From assembly GCA_002441865.1 (NCBI GenBank), contig DJNY01000191.1, positions 1-24,789 on the forward strand: a stretch of 24,789 nucleotides of DNA. Direction: 5' to 3'. Positions 14,846 through 23,920 of the stretch are shown one piece after another (within the stretch, counting starts at the first letter, position 1; each line of letters begins with the position of its first letter). This stretch comes from Lachnospiraceae bacterium UBA6452 (GTDB lineage: Bacteria; Bacillota; Clostridia; Lachnospirales; Lachnospiraceae). The notes under the pieces were generated by a model, which was not told where the DNA came from, did not search any database, and saw only the letters and a program-made list of their open reading frames with translations. The position numbers and the translations under genes are program-made.

Positions 14846-16450
14846 TCATTCTGCCAGCGCAGCAACTGCTGCCTTTTCAATTGCAATACCCTTCTTGTAC
14901 TGCTCAATAAACGTCTCGAATCCCTGCACATCTTTTGGATCCGGATTCATGGTTGTACCCTGATCTCCCGCAAATACTTTATCAGCCAGAAACTCTTCCA
15001 AAGTTTCTGCTTCCTGCTTCTGCAGCATATAAGCAGCCAGAAGTGCCATGCCCCACGGACCGCCTTCACCTGCGGTTTTCATGACCGTTACCGGTGCATT
15101 GATCGCTGCAGCAAGGTAACCCTGTCCGACACCTGCAGTTTTGAAGAATCCGCCATGTCCGTAAATCCGGTCAACCTCCACCTTTTCTTCCTTCAGCAGG
15201 ATGTCCATTCCTACCTTTAATGCGCCAAGCGCGGTATATAAATGAGATTTCATAAAATTCGGTAAAGTGAATCTGCTTTCCGGGAAACGTACAAACAAAG
15301 GACGGCCTTCCGAAACATCTGTAATGTTTTCACCCGATAAGTAACCATAAGGCAGCAATCCGCCGCAATCCTTATCTCCTTCCAGAGAAGCCATAAATAA
15401 GGTGGTATACAACTTGTTTATATCCGGCTTTACTCCAAATCTTTCCAGTGCTTCCCTGATCAGAGAGATCCATGCATTTACATCAGAAGTACAGTTATTT
15501 GCATGTACCATCGCAACCAGACTGCCATCCGGTGTTGTGACAAGATCGATCTGTGGATACACCTTTTCAAGCGCCTTTTCCAGAACGACCATTCCAAATA
15601 TAGAAGTACCTGCAGATACATTTCCGGTTCTCTGCTTGACACTGTTTGTAGCAACCATACCTGTTCCTGCATCACCTTCCGGCGGGCAAAGTGGTATTCC
15701 TGCCTCCAATTGTCCGGAAACGTCTAAGAGACGTGCTCCTTCCTCTGTCAATACACCGGCATTTTCTCCTGCCAGAAGAACCTTTGGTAAGATCTGCTCC
15801 AGTGTCCATGGTAGCTTCCTCTCGGCAATCAGCGCATCAAAGATCTGCAGCTTCTCAGCATCATAGTTTTTCTTTTCCATGTCAATCGGGAACATACCGG
15901 AAGCATCACCGATACCAAGTACCTTCTCGCCTGTCAGCTTCCAGTGCACATAGCCTGCAAGTGTTGTAAAGAAAGCAATTTTATCAATATGTGCTTCCTC
16001 TTTTAAAATCGCCTGATATAAATGGGCAATGCTCCATCTCTGCGGAATATTGTACTGGAATTTTTCTGTCAGTATTTCCGCCGCCTGCTGTGTAATGCCG
16101 TTTCGCCATGTACGGAACGGTACTAAGAGTTCTCCCTCCTGATCAAATGCCATATAGCCATGCATCATAGCACTGAAGCCAATAGAGGCTACCTTTTTCA
16201 ACGGAATTCCATACTGCTTCTGTACATCTGCTGCCAGATTTTGATAACTGTCCTGTAAACCTGTCCAGATATCATCCAATGTATAAGTCCAGATACCGTT
16301 TTCCAACCTGTTTTCCCAGACATGGTCACCTGACGCGATCGGTTTATATGTTTCATCTATCAATACGGCTTTGATCCTGGTAGAACCAAATTCAATGCCA
16401 AGTACGGCTTTGCCACTTTCAATTGTTTTTTTAGAATTCTCCATTCTCAT
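14846..16450 (-). CDS. FGGY-family carbohydrate kinase, probable non-canonical L-ribulokinase
   Basis: A 534-residue sugar kinase. The N-terminal phosphate loop reads [15 protein letters not shown], with E where most FGGY kinases have [25 protein letters not shown], the catalytic-Asp region [22 protein letters not shown] and [21 protein letters not shown] follow. It differs clearly from XylB in this window and from classical AraB, and resembles the alternative ribulokinase group (AraK-like) of Clostridia and Thermotogales. Lying next to AraD, it should make L-ribulose-5-P. Start choice: ATG 16450 is 7 bases from AGGAAAGG; a TTG at 16471 and ATGs at 16456 and 16444 are less well placed. It overlaps the upstream binding-protein gene by 20 bases, implying coupled translation. 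Confidence 0.83.
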   Translation of the reverse strand: MRMENSKKTIESGKAVLGIEFGSTRIKAVLIDETYKPIASGDHVWENRLENGIWTYTLDDIWTGLQDSYQNLAADVQKQYGIPLKKVASIGFSAMMHGYMAFDQEGELLVPFRTWRNGITQQAAEILTEKFQYNIPQRWSIAHLYQAILKEEAHIDKIAFFTTLAGYVHWKLTGEKVLGIGDASGMFPIDMEKKNYDAEKLQIFDALIAERKLPWTLEQILPKVLLAGENAGVLTEEGARLLDVSGQLEAGIPLCPPEGDAGTGMVATNSVKQRTGNVSAGTSIFGMVVLEKALEKVYPQIDLVTTPDGSLVAMVHANNCTSDVNAWISLIREALERFGVKPDINKLYTTLFMASLEGDKDCGGLLPYGYLSGENITDVSEGRPLFVRFPESRFTLPNFMKSHLYTALGALKVGMDILLKEEKVEVDRIYGHGGFFKTAGVGQGYLAAAINAPVTVMKTAGEGGPWGMALLAAYMLQKQEAETLEEFLADKVFAGDQGTTMNPDPKDVQGFETFIEQYKKGIAIEKAAVAALAE

Positions 16451-17468
16451 TCCCATTCCTTTCCTGATCAATCACCTTGCTCAGATCCATAGAACTGTCA
16501 TAATAGGTTTCATCTATATACTGTATCTTTTCAACCTGTTCGCCCTTTTCCAGCCGCCGGATCACTTCTTCTACTTTCGGTGCAAGCAGGGGGTTACACT
16601 CAAAGTCTGCATTGATCTTTCCATTCTGCATGGCAATCAATGCTGCCTGCACCGCATCAAATGAAATAATACAGATGTCTCCATCAGGACCACATGTTTT
16701 TCCCGCCTGTTCGATCGCATCAATGGCTCCGAATGTCATATTGTCATTTTCACTGATCACAACATCAATATCATCATACAGACGGAGAAAATCCTCCATA
16801 ACTTCCTTGCCTTTCGCCTGTGTAAAATCTGCCGGTCTGCTCTCCAGAAGATTCCACTCCGGATGCTGCCTGCAGACAGATTCAAAACCTTTCGTTCTGC
16901 CGATCTGTGCAGTCGATCCAAGTGTTCCCTGCAGTGCTACAATATTCACTGTATCTTCTTTTCCCTGTTGTTTCAGGTAATCTGCCAGCCATTTACCGGC
17001 ATTTTCTCCTTCTTCCTGAAAGTTACTTCCTACCCAGCAGGTATAAAGACTGTCATCCTCAAGTTCTACAGAACGATCCGATAAGATAACGGGGATCCCT
17101 GCATCCTTTGCCTCCTGCAGGATCGACTCCCATCCGGTTTCTACAACCGGATCCAGAATGATATAGTCTACCTCCTGCAAAATAAAGCTTCGCACGGTTT
17201 TTAACTGATTTTCCTGTTTATTCTGTGCATCATCAAAAAGCAGATAATACCCCTTTTCTTTCGTAAATGTATCCATAAAAGATTGCGTATTGGCAATACG
17301 GTAATCAGATTCCGATCCAACCTGGGAATAGCCCACAACGATATAATCCATATCCTTTACTTCCGTATAGGCATCCGCATTCTGTACGGCCGCAGCCTCA
17401 CCGCCCGCACATCCGCACAAGCCGAAAAGCAATATAAAATTTAACAGACTATATAATTTCTTACGCAT
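16431..17468 (-). CDS. Second sugar-binding lipoprotein, YtfQ-like
   Basis: A 345-residue periplasmic-binding-type lipoprotein. The signal peptide ends in LCGC with the lipidated cysteine at C20. The mature part is Peripla_BP_4 and strongly recalls E. coli YtfQ (galactofuranose/arabinofuranose binding): [54 protein letters not shown] and [15 protein letters not shown]. Unlike the first binding protein it lacks a Ser/Thr-rich linker, so it would sit close to the membrane. It lies between the last permease and the kinase. It may widen the substrate range of the transporter or, as with the XylFII-LytS pair, present sugar to the membrane kinase upstream; both ideas are inferences. GGGAG precedes the ATG. 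Confidence 0.87.
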   Translation of the reverse strand: MRKKLYSLLNFILLFGLCGCAGGEAAAVQNADAYTEVKDMDYIVVGYSQVGSESDYRIANTQSFMDTFTKEKGYYLLFDDAQNKQENQLKTVRSFILQEVDYIILDPVVETGWESILQEAKDAGIPVILSDRSVELEDDSLYTCWVGSNFQEEGENAGKWLADYLKQQGKEDTVNIVALQGTLGSTAQIGRTKGFESVCRQHPEWNLLESRPADFTQAKGKEVMEDFLRLYDDIDVVISENDNMTFGAIDAIEQAGKTCGPDGDICIISFDAVQAALIAMQNGKINADFECNPLLAPKVEEVIRRLEKGEQVEKIQYIDETYYDSSMDLSKVIDQERNGNENGEF

Positions 17469-17494
17469 TATCCATACTCCCTGTCCTTTGGGTT

Positions 17495-17530
17495 ACACTT
17501 TTATTTTATCACAGATTCTTCTAAAAGTGT
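17495..17530. repeat. Short inverted repeat between the permease and second binding-protein genes
   Basis: ACACTTTTA (17495-17503) and TAAAAGTGT (17522-17530) are exact inverted copies 18 bases apart in the 83-base gap. It is a possible binding site or weak mRNA hairpin. Confidence 0.4.
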
Positions 17531-17551
17531 GTGTATGTACACCTGCCAGTT

Positions 17552-18589
17552 TTATGCTTTTTTCTTTCTTGCCATGACAACTGACTGGATGACAAGGAAC
17601 AGGCAAAGCATTGCTGCGATCGTAATTCCTGTCCACCAAGCCTGATCAAGGCCTGCAGAAGATACGATATTCTGGATCGTACTTAAGGAAAGTACACCAA
17701 ATAACGTACCGATGATATTACCAACACCACCTGTCAGCATTGTTCCACCAATGATAGACGATGCAATGGCATTCATTTCCATACCTGTTGCATGGGATGC
17801 AGAACCTGATCCAACATGCATAAAATATACAAATCCGCCGATACCTGCCAGCAGACTGCAGAGAAGGTGTGCCATAAATTTTGTCTTCTTTACATTAATA
17901 CCGAGCATCAAAGCACTCTGCTGATTACCGCCGACTGCATAGAAATTACGTCCACTCTTTGTCCAGCGCAGCATACAGAATAAAACAATTACCAGGATCA
18001 ATGCTACAACAACACCGATCTCTACATAGGCATTTACATATTTACCAAGCTTATTGACAGAGCCAAGCCCCGGAACGATCACTCTTGTTTCCTTCAGTTT
18101 TACAAATGCCTCGTTCTGCACATTGAACGGCTCTGTATTTACAATTGTTGTCATACCTCGTGCAAAAAACATGCCCGCCAGAGATACAATAAACGGCTGG
18201 ATATCCAGATAAGCTACCAGGTAGCCCTGTACCAGACCAAATAAAAGTCCGATACCAAGTGAAATAAAGATTGCTGTCACTACATTTCCACCATGATAGT
18301 CCAGATAAACCGCACAACACATGCTGACAAGTGCAGCCACACCACCGACAGAAATATCAATACTTCCTGTGATCATAACAATACTCATGCCACAGGATGC
18401 AATGATCAGTGCTGCGTTGGCATTCAGCATGTTTAAAAATGTCTGCGCCTTTAAAAATCCTTTTCCTTCAAAGATCATCGCGCCGATATACATGGCAAAA
18501 AATACGATCATGGTAATTGCCAGAAGCAGATTGGTATCTGTCATATTTTTTGTTTTCTGGAAAAATCCTGTTTTCTTCTTTTCTGACAT
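17552..18589 (-). CDS. Sugar ABC transporter permease, YjfF/RbsC-like
   Basis: A 345-residue integral membrane protein of the BPD_transp_2 (RbsC-type) family. It has a short basic N-terminus, about ten hydrophobic segments, and the family stretches GSIDISVGGVAALVSM, GLVQGYLVAYLDIQPFIVSLAGMF and NAIASSIIGGTMLTGGVGNIIGTLFG, which faces the ATPase. It forms the translocation channel with the permease encoded upstream. The start is ATG 18589, after AAAGGGGG and one base beyond the previous stop; a TTG at 18598 is an alternative. By order and similarity it corresponds to YjfF in the E. coli ytfQRT-yjfF furanose transporter. Confidence 0.9.
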   Translation of the reverse strand: MSEKKKTGFFQKTKNMTDTNLLLAITMIVFFAMYIGAMIFEGKGFLKAQTFLNMLNANAALIIASCGMSIVMITGSIDISVGGVAALVSMCCAVYLDYHGGNVVTAIFISLGIGLLFGLVQGYLVAYLDIQPFIVSLAGMFFARGMTTIVNTEPFNVQNEAFVKLKETRVIVPGLGSVNKLGKYVNAYVEIGVVVALILVIVLFCMLRWTKSGRNFYAVGGNQQSALMLGINVKKTKFMAHLLCSLLAGIGGFVYFMHVGSGSASHATGMEMNAIASSIIGGTMLTGGVGNIIGTLFGVLSLSTIQNIVSSAGLDQAWWTGITIAAMLCLFLVIQSVVMARKKKA

Positions 18590-18590
18590 A

Positions 18591-19649
18591 TTACGCAACC
18601 CCCTTTACCTGTTCACTGTGTTTCAGCTTTTTGGTAAAACCAGCGATTTTTTCTCTTACGACCGGTGCACTGAAAATAACAAGTGCGATAACAACGATCG
18701 CCTTATAAGCTGGAAGTGCATCTGACTGTACATTAAATTTATAAAGTGTTGTTGTCAGGAACTGGATCACATATGCACCGAGGATAGAAGCAGGTAAGTT
18801 GAATTTACCACCGCTCAGTGAATTTCCGCCAAGTGCAACTGCTAAGATCGCATCCATTTCAATATCCTTAGCAATAACAGAATAGTTAATGGTTGACAGA
18901 CGGCTTACTTTGATAAAACCTGAAACTGCAACACATAATCCAAGGATCACGAAAGTAAGCAGCTTTACCAGCTTCGGATTTAAGCCATTCAGTCTTGCGG
19001 AATCAGAATTGATACCGACTGCCTGCACATATAATTTGAGGTTTGTGAACTTCATCACAAGTGCCATCACGATAATACAAGCGATCATGATGAAAAACGG
19101 TGTCGGAATCGGAATTCCCGGAATGAATCCACCAAAATAAGTAAACGTTGCATCATTAACGATCGGAAGTTCATTATTATTGATCCATGCAGCGATAGAA
19201 CGACCGGCTGTATACAGGATCAGTGTTGCAACCATCGGCTGAATCTTGAAATAGGATACAAGAACACCATTAAATGCGCCAAACAGCATTGCTACAATAC
19301 AGCTTACTAAAAATGCTACAATGATCGGAGCCTGCAGTGTATCCGGTCTGGAGTTGGTTCCACAAAGCACACGCAGTACCACGCTGCCACTGATCGCAAT
19401 CGCAGCACCCACACTGATATCCTGTCCGCCGGAGGCTGCTGTTACAAGCGTCATACCGATCGCAAGGATCGCCAGCTCTGAGCCGTAATCCAGAATGGTG
19501 ATCAGATAACCGGATAATACCGGATTTCCCATGCTGTTATATCCCATCGTGATCTTAAAAAAGGATGGATCTACTATTAAATTAAATATTGCCAGTATGA
19601 TCAATGCCATAATCGGAATCATGATCTGTTTTTTCATTAAATTTTTCAT
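18591..19649 (-). CDS. Sugar ABC transporter permease, YtfT/RbsC-like
   Basis: A 352-residue multi-spanning membrane protein, BPD_transp_2 family. It shows AIGMTLVTAASGGQDISVGAAIAISG near residues 60-85, FGAFNGVLVSYFKIQPMVATLILYTAGR, and the cytoplasmic coupling region AVALGGNSLSGGKFNLPASILGA. It overlaps the ATPase gene by four bases (ATGA), with GGAGG supplied from within the ATPase end. The next permease begins one base after its stop. The variant SGGQDISVG in place of GGIDLSVG is characteristic of the YtfT subgroup, which supports furanose-type transport. Confidence 0.9.
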   Translation of the reverse strand: MKNLMKKQIMIPIMALIILAIFNLIVDPSFFKITMGYNSMGNPVLSGYLITILDYGSELAILAIGMTLVTAASGGQDISVGAAIAISGSVVLRVLCGTNSRPDTLQAPIIVAFLVSCIVAMLFGAFNGVLVSYFKIQPMVATLILYTAGRSIAAWINNNELPIVNDATFTYFGGFIPGIPIPTPFFIMIACIIVMALVMKFTNLKLYVQAVGINSDSARLNGLNPKLVKLLTFVILGLCVAVSGFIKVSRLSTINYSVIAKDIEMDAILAVALGGNSLSGGKFNLPASILGAYVIQFLTTTLYKFNVQSDALPAYKAIVVIALVIFSAPVVREKIAGFTKKLKHSEQVKGVA

Positions 19650-21166
19650 GATTTCTGGTCACCTCCTGCAATCGTACTCATAATGCCCATCTGTGTCAGT
19701 TCGTTGCCTGTCAGCTCACCGACCACTTTACGGTCACGCATGACAACCAGTCTGGAACAGGTACGGAGCATTTCATCGGTTTCGGAAGAAATAAAGGTTA
19801 CGCTCATTCCTTCTGATGCAAGCTTCAGCACAAGCTTCTGGATATCAATTTTAGTACCGACATCAATACCTCTTGTCGGTTCATCCAAAATCAGATACTG
19901 TGGATGTGTCAAAAGCCATCTTGCCAGGATAACCTTCTGCTGATTACCACCGGATAACGATTTGATCGGTGTATCTGCAGATGCGGTTTTAATTGCAAGA
20001 AGTTTGATATATTCATCTGCCAGTTTATTTGCCTCTGCCTTGGAATATGGCTTAAAGAAGCCCTTCAGCACCTGAGATGCAAAAATTATATTATCTCTGA
20101 CAGAAAGATCACCGATGATACCATCTTTCTTTCTGTCCTCAGGAAGATATGCAATACCCTGTTTCATCGCATCAAGCGGTTTTGTGATCTTAACCTGCTT
20201 TCCGTTCATCTTTACGGTTCCGCCCAGTACTCTGTCTGCTCCAAAGATCGCACGTACACACTCGCTTCGACCGGATCCCAAAAGTCCGGTAAATCCATTG
20301 ACCTCGCCTTTTTCAATGTGGAAATCAAATGGCTTGATACCTGCATCGCTATACAGTCCTTCTGCTTCAAATACAGGTGCATCACTCTTACTCTTCTCAA
20401 ATGCCTTCTGCTCACCTTTGATGTCAGACATGTCATCCAACTCCTTGCCAAGCATTTTGGAAACAAGCTGCACACGTGGCAGATCTTTGATCTCATATTC
20501 TCCGACAAGCTGTCCGTCTCGCAGAACAGTAATCTTATCACAAACCTCATATACCTGATCCAGGAAATGGGTTACAAATATGATACCAACACCCTTCTTT
20601 TTCAGATCGCGCATCAGTTTAAAGAGCTTTTGCACTTCCTGGTCATCCAGTGATGAAGTAGGCTCATCCAGAATCAGAACCTTACATTCCATATCAACCG
20701 CTCTTGCGATCGCTACCATCTGCTGGATTGCGATAGAGCAGCTTGCAAGCTGCTGGGTTGCTTTTGCCGGTATATCAAGCGACTGCAGAATATCATCTGC
20801 CGCCTTATTCATTTTCTTCCAGTTCTGTCCTACGCCCTTTGTTCTGCCAATAAACATATTTTCTGCTACAGACAGATTCGGACAGAGTGTAATTTCCTGA
20901 TATACAGTACTGATACCAAGATTTTGTGCATCCTGCGGAGAACGGATCACCGCCTCTTTCTCCATTCCTTTCAGATAAATATGTCCTTCATCTTTTGTAT
21001 AAACACCTGTCAGCACCTTGATCAATGTTGATTTTCCCGCACCGTTTTCACCCATCAGTGCATGGATCTCTCCCTCGCACAGATTAAAATCCACATTCTG
21101 TAGTGCCTTTACGCCGGGGAAGCTTTTATAAATACCTTTCACTTCAAGTACTCTGTTTTCTTTCAC
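19646..21166 (-). CDS. Sugar ABC transporter ATP-binding protein, tandem ATPase (YtfR/MglA-like)
   Basis: A 506-residue protein with two fused nucleotide-binding domains. The first has Walker A GENGAGKST (39-47), a degenerate signature LASCSIAIQQM (140-150), Walker B LILDEPTSSLD and the switch histidine in VTHFLD. The second has the atypical Walker A GLLGSGRSE (294-302), the signature LSGGNQQ (404-410) and LILDEPTRGID. The asymmetric pair of sites is normal for CUT2 sugar transporters. The start codon is GTG at 21166, preceded by GGAAGGAGG. It energises the two permeases encoded downstream. The gene is separated from the first binding-protein gene by an intercistronic hairpin. Confidence 0.94.
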   Translation of the reverse strand: MKENRVLEVKGIYKSFPGVKALQNVDFNLCEGEIHALMGENGAGKSTLIKVLTGVYTKDEGHIYLKGMEKEAVIRSPQDAQNLGISTVYQEITLCPNLSVAENMFIGRTKGVGQNWKKMNKAADDILQSLDIPAKATQQLASCSIAIQQMVAIARAVDMECKVLILDEPTSSLDDQEVQKLFKLMRDLKKKGVGIIFVTHFLDQVYEVCDKITVLRDGQLVGEYEIKDLPRVQLVSKMLGKELDDMSDIKGEQKAFEKSKSDAPVFEAEGLYSDAGIKPFDFHIEKGEVNGFTGLLGSGRSECVRAIFGADRVLGGTVKMNGKQVKITKPLDAMKQGIAYLPEDRKKDGIIGDLSVRDNIIFASQVLKGFFKPYSKAEANKLADEYIKLLAIKTASADTPIKSLSGGNQQKVILARWLLTHPQYLILDEPTRGIDVGTKIDIQKLVLKLASEGMSVTFISSETDEMLRTCSRLVVMRDRKVVGELTGNELTQMGIMSTIAGGDQKS

Positions 21167-21190
21167 CCTGCATCCTCCTTCCTATAAAGA

Positions 21191-21228
21191 GGGAGCGCAA
21201 AGCAGCTTTTTTGCTGCGCTGCGCTCCC
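21191..21228 (-). terminator. Intercistronic hairpin after the first binding-protein gene
   Basis: GGGAGCGCA (21191-21199) pairs with TGCGCTCCC (21220-21228), with AGCAGC/GCTGC nested inside around a T-run. On the minus strand it is followed by only a short TCTTTATA. It is probably a leaky terminator or a stabilising 3' end that keeps the binding protein more abundant than the membrane components. Confidence 0.7.
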
Positions 21229-21251
21229 GGCTGTTTGTATGATCGTGGATC

Positions 21252-22298
21252 TTAGATTCCGTAGTTGTCTACATCTTCCTGTGTGATCGTTGTAGCATCA
21301 AAGCCTTTTTCATCCATGATGATTGTCTTTTCAGAGATTGTTTCACCATTTTCAATCTTCTTGATGATGTCATCGATGTAAGAAGCCTGGAATGGATTAC
21401 ACTGTCCGTCGTAGTTCCAGTTCTGGTTTAATAATTCTTCAAGCGCCCACTTGTTGCAGTCAAAGCCCATAACGATTACGTCTTTGCCAACACCGTGAGG
21501 AATATTCGCTTTATCAAGAGCCGCTACAGCACCTTTTGCCATATCATCGTTTTCAGCATAGATGACATTGAAGGATTTACCTGAGTCAATAACAGACTGT
21601 ACGATCTGCTGTGCTTTTTCTGAGTTCCATTCAGCGGTCTGCTGTGTTACAAGATTCCATCCGTCAGATGCAACTGTATCATTTAAAGCACCTGTACGAC
21701 CCTGCTGTGCTGCAGAACCCATAACACCCTGTAAATGAATGATATTGTATTCATCAAGGTTCTGGCTCTTTAACCATTCAACTGCTGTTTCTCCTTCTTT
21801 TGCCATATCGGAAACGATAGATGCTTCATAAAGGCTCTCATCTGCATCAATCGTACGATCGAATAAGATAACTCTGATTCCTGCATCCTGTGCATCCTGC
21901 AGAACTGAATCCCAGCCTGCTGTATCTGCTGCGGAGAGAAGAAGATAATCAACACCGTCCTGAATGAACTTCTGTGCTGCTGTGATCTGTTCATCATTCT
22001 TTAAGCTGTATGCGAATGATGCTTCATATCCGTTTTCTTCTGTGAACATTGCCTTCATGTCTTTATCGTTTGCTGTACGATATCCTGATTCATTCGGATC
22101 ATTGTTGATGATACCTACTTTGACCAGATCTCCTGATGCTGCAGGTGCTTCTGTTTCTGCATCTGCACTTGCATCTGTGCTTTCCTCTGTGCTGCTGTCA
22201 GCAGGAGCTGTTGTGTCTGCTGCACTGCTTCCACATCCTACCAGCATTGTTGCGATCATTGCGGTGCTAAGTAAAATCCCTAATAATTTCTTTTTCAT
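21252..22298 (-). CDS. Primary sugar-binding lipoprotein of the ABC transporter
   Basis: A 348-residue lipoprotein. The signal peptide ends in LVGC with lipidated C22, followed by a Ser/Thr/Ala/Asp/Glu-rich linker (about 23-57) that lifts the domain from the membrane. The rest is a Peripla_BP_4 domain of the YtfQ/ribose-binding group, with VGIINNDPNESGYRTAN, QDGVDYLLLSAADTAGWDSVL, VILFDRTID and YAENDDMAKGAVAAL. AAAGGAGG lies before the ATG. It is first in the operon, directly downstream of the two-component genes; the 153-base gap before it has no clear consensus promoter, which fits an activator-dependent one. The sugar is probably a pentose or arabinofuranoside, inferred from the kinase and AraD in the operon. 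Confidence 0.92.
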   Translation of the reverse strand: MKKKLLGILLSTAMIATMLVGCGSSAADTTAPADSSTEESTDASADAETEAPAASGDLVKVGIINNDPNESGYRTANDKDMKAMFTEENGYEASFAYSLKNDEQITAAQKFIQDGVDYLLLSAADTAGWDSVLQDAQDAGIRVILFDRTIDADESLYEASIVSDMAKEGETAVEWLKSQNLDEYNIIHLQGVMGSAAQQGRTGALNDTVASDGWNLVTQQTAEWNSEKAQQIVQSVIDSGKSFNVIYAENDDMAKGAVAALDKANIPHGVGKDVIVMGFDCNKWALEELLNQNWNYDGQCNPFQASYIDDIIKKIENGETISEKTIIMDEKGFDATTITQEDVDNYGI

Positions 22299-22451
22299 GG
22301 CGTATCCTCCTTTTTGCTTGTTACTACGTTTTTGATGGTCTAATCATAACGTAATCTGCCGGCAAAAAATACGGAGTTTCTTTTGAATAAAGTGTAAATT
22401 TTTTCTAATATTCGGGATGTTATTATTTTTTGTCAGAAAAAGTTGAATTTT
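22299..22451 (-). promoter_or_regulatory. Promoter region of the sugar transporter operon
   Basis: This AT-rich gap should contain the operon promoter. TATGAT occurs close to the gene but no good -35 stands 16-18 bases before it, and no GC-rich terminator separates it from the kinase gene. This fits a promoter that needs the AraC-type regulator, but I cannot locate the box with confidence. Confidence 0.35.
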
Positions 22452-23906
22452 TTACGAAATTTGTTTGATTTTATTGTATGGGATCCTGACATAAACTCTC
22501 GTCCATTCCCCATACTCACTTTCCAGTTGTAATCCATACCCCTGTCCATAATTCAGACGGATTCTCTGCTGCACATTATAAAGTCCAAAGCCGCTTGGAT
22601 TTTCCTTCTCCTCTATTTCACCATCCAATACTTTTTTCAGACGGATCAGTTTTTCCGGATCGATTCCGCTTCCGTCGTCATAAACTTCAAATGCAAGACA
22701 GTCTCCCACTATCTGCCCGCTGATACGGATATGCCCCAGCCTTCTTTTGTTTTTTATGCCATGATACAACGCATTTTCAACAAGAGGCTGCAGTGTCATT
22801 TTTAATATTTTGTACTGATACAACTCTTCCGGTATTTTTATTTCATACTCCAGAATATCCTGATAGCGGAACTGCTGGATCTGGAGATAGCTTCGGATAT
22901 GTAGTTCTTCTTCCTGCACCGTAATAAAATCCTGCCCTTTCGAAAGAGTTGTACGGAAAAAATCAGAAAGCGAAGATACCATATTGACGACCTGCTCTTT
23001 TTCACCTGCCTCTGCCAGCCAGATGATCGTATCCAGCGTATTGTACAAGAAATGCGGATTGATCTGCGCCTGCAAAAGCTTCAGCTCTGTTGCTTTCAGA
23101 TTGAGCTGCTCCACCTTGATCCCTTCTACAAGATTTCCGATTTGCTCCACCATCTGGTTAAAGCTCGTGCTTAAAATCGCCATTTCATCATCATTGCCGC
23201 CTTTTGCCCGGACTGCAAAATCACCCTGTCCTGCAATTCTGGTTGCTTCACACAAACTTTCGATTGGTTTGGTAATGCGCAGCATGATCTTTCGACTGAT
23301 GAGAAGTGCTGCTGCTAGAATCAATACGAAACTTACTGTCACCGTCCGTATTGCCTGATCCACATCCATTCGGATATCGCTTCTGAGGTTTTCCAGATTT
23401 GTCGCCTGATAATAAATATACTGCTGGATCTGATCCTGGATCAGTTGTGTCAGAATACGGATATTGACATCCAGACGCTCCATATTTTTGTCATATTGCC
23501 CGGAAATCAGCGCATCCTTCTCTATTTCCTCCACACGATCCTCCAATGTATCCAGTGCTTTCAATATCATCGTCAGCTGATTCTTTGCATATTCATCCTC
23601 CGTAGCATCGTACATCTTCTGGAAGGACTGCCTTGCATCATCTATCATTTCATGCGGCTTTTGCGTATCAACAAGCTCCTTTGCACGTTCAGAGTTTACC
23701 GCAATGATATACATGATATAATCCATATCATCCTTAAAATTGATGTTATATGCATTCGCCATTTCAATCTTTCCAACAATCGCATCATAACGATCCGCAA
23801 AGCTGTAGATCATGACGATCAGATAGATAATGATCACAACCAGTGGCAGCAGACAAATACCCATCAGCATATTCAGACGTTGTTTCAGCAAAGAATTCTT
23901 TTTCAA
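22452..23906 (-). CDS. YesM/LytS-type sensor histidine kinase
   Basis: A 484-residue membrane kinase. One helix (about 15-36), an extracytoplasmic, largely helical sensor region (about 37-186), a second helix (188-207) and a HAMP linker lead to a His_kinase domain. Its phosphoacceptor is QINPHFLYNT (H285), followed by an HATPase with LVENALYHGIK, DDGSGI and GFGLYNVQQRI. The start is TTG, 5-6 bases after AGGAGG. It follows the AraC-type regulator by 14 bases and precedes the sugar transporter operon, the standard arrangement for carbohydrate-sensing systems of Firmicutes. The signal is probably the transported sugar, sensed directly or via a binding protein; that part is inferred. Confidence 0.93.
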   Translation of the reverse strand: MKKNSLLKQRLNMLMGICLLPLVVIIIYLIVMIYSFADRYDAIVGKIEMANAYNINFKDDMDYIMYIIAVNSERAKELVDTQKPHEMIDDARQSFQKMYDATEDEYAKNQLTMILKALDTLEDRVEEIEKDALISGQYDKNMERLDVNIRILTQLIQDQIQQYIYYQATNLENLRSDIRMDVDQAIRTVTVSFVLILAAALLISRKIMLRITKPIESLCEATRIAGQGDFAVRAKGGNDDEMAILSTSFNQMVEQIGNLVEGIKVEQLNLKATELKLLQAQINPHFLYNTLDTIIWLAEAGEKEQVVNMVSSLSDFFRTTLSKGQDFITVQEEELHIRSYLQIQQFRYQDILEYEIKIPEELYQYKILKMTLQPLVENALYHGIKNKRRLGHIRISGQIVGDCLAFEVYDDGSGIDPEKLIRLKKVLDGEIEEKENPSGFGLYNVQQRIRLNYGQGYGLQLESEYGEWTRVYVRIPYNKIKQIS

Positions 23907-23920
23907 AACTGCCTCCTGTT

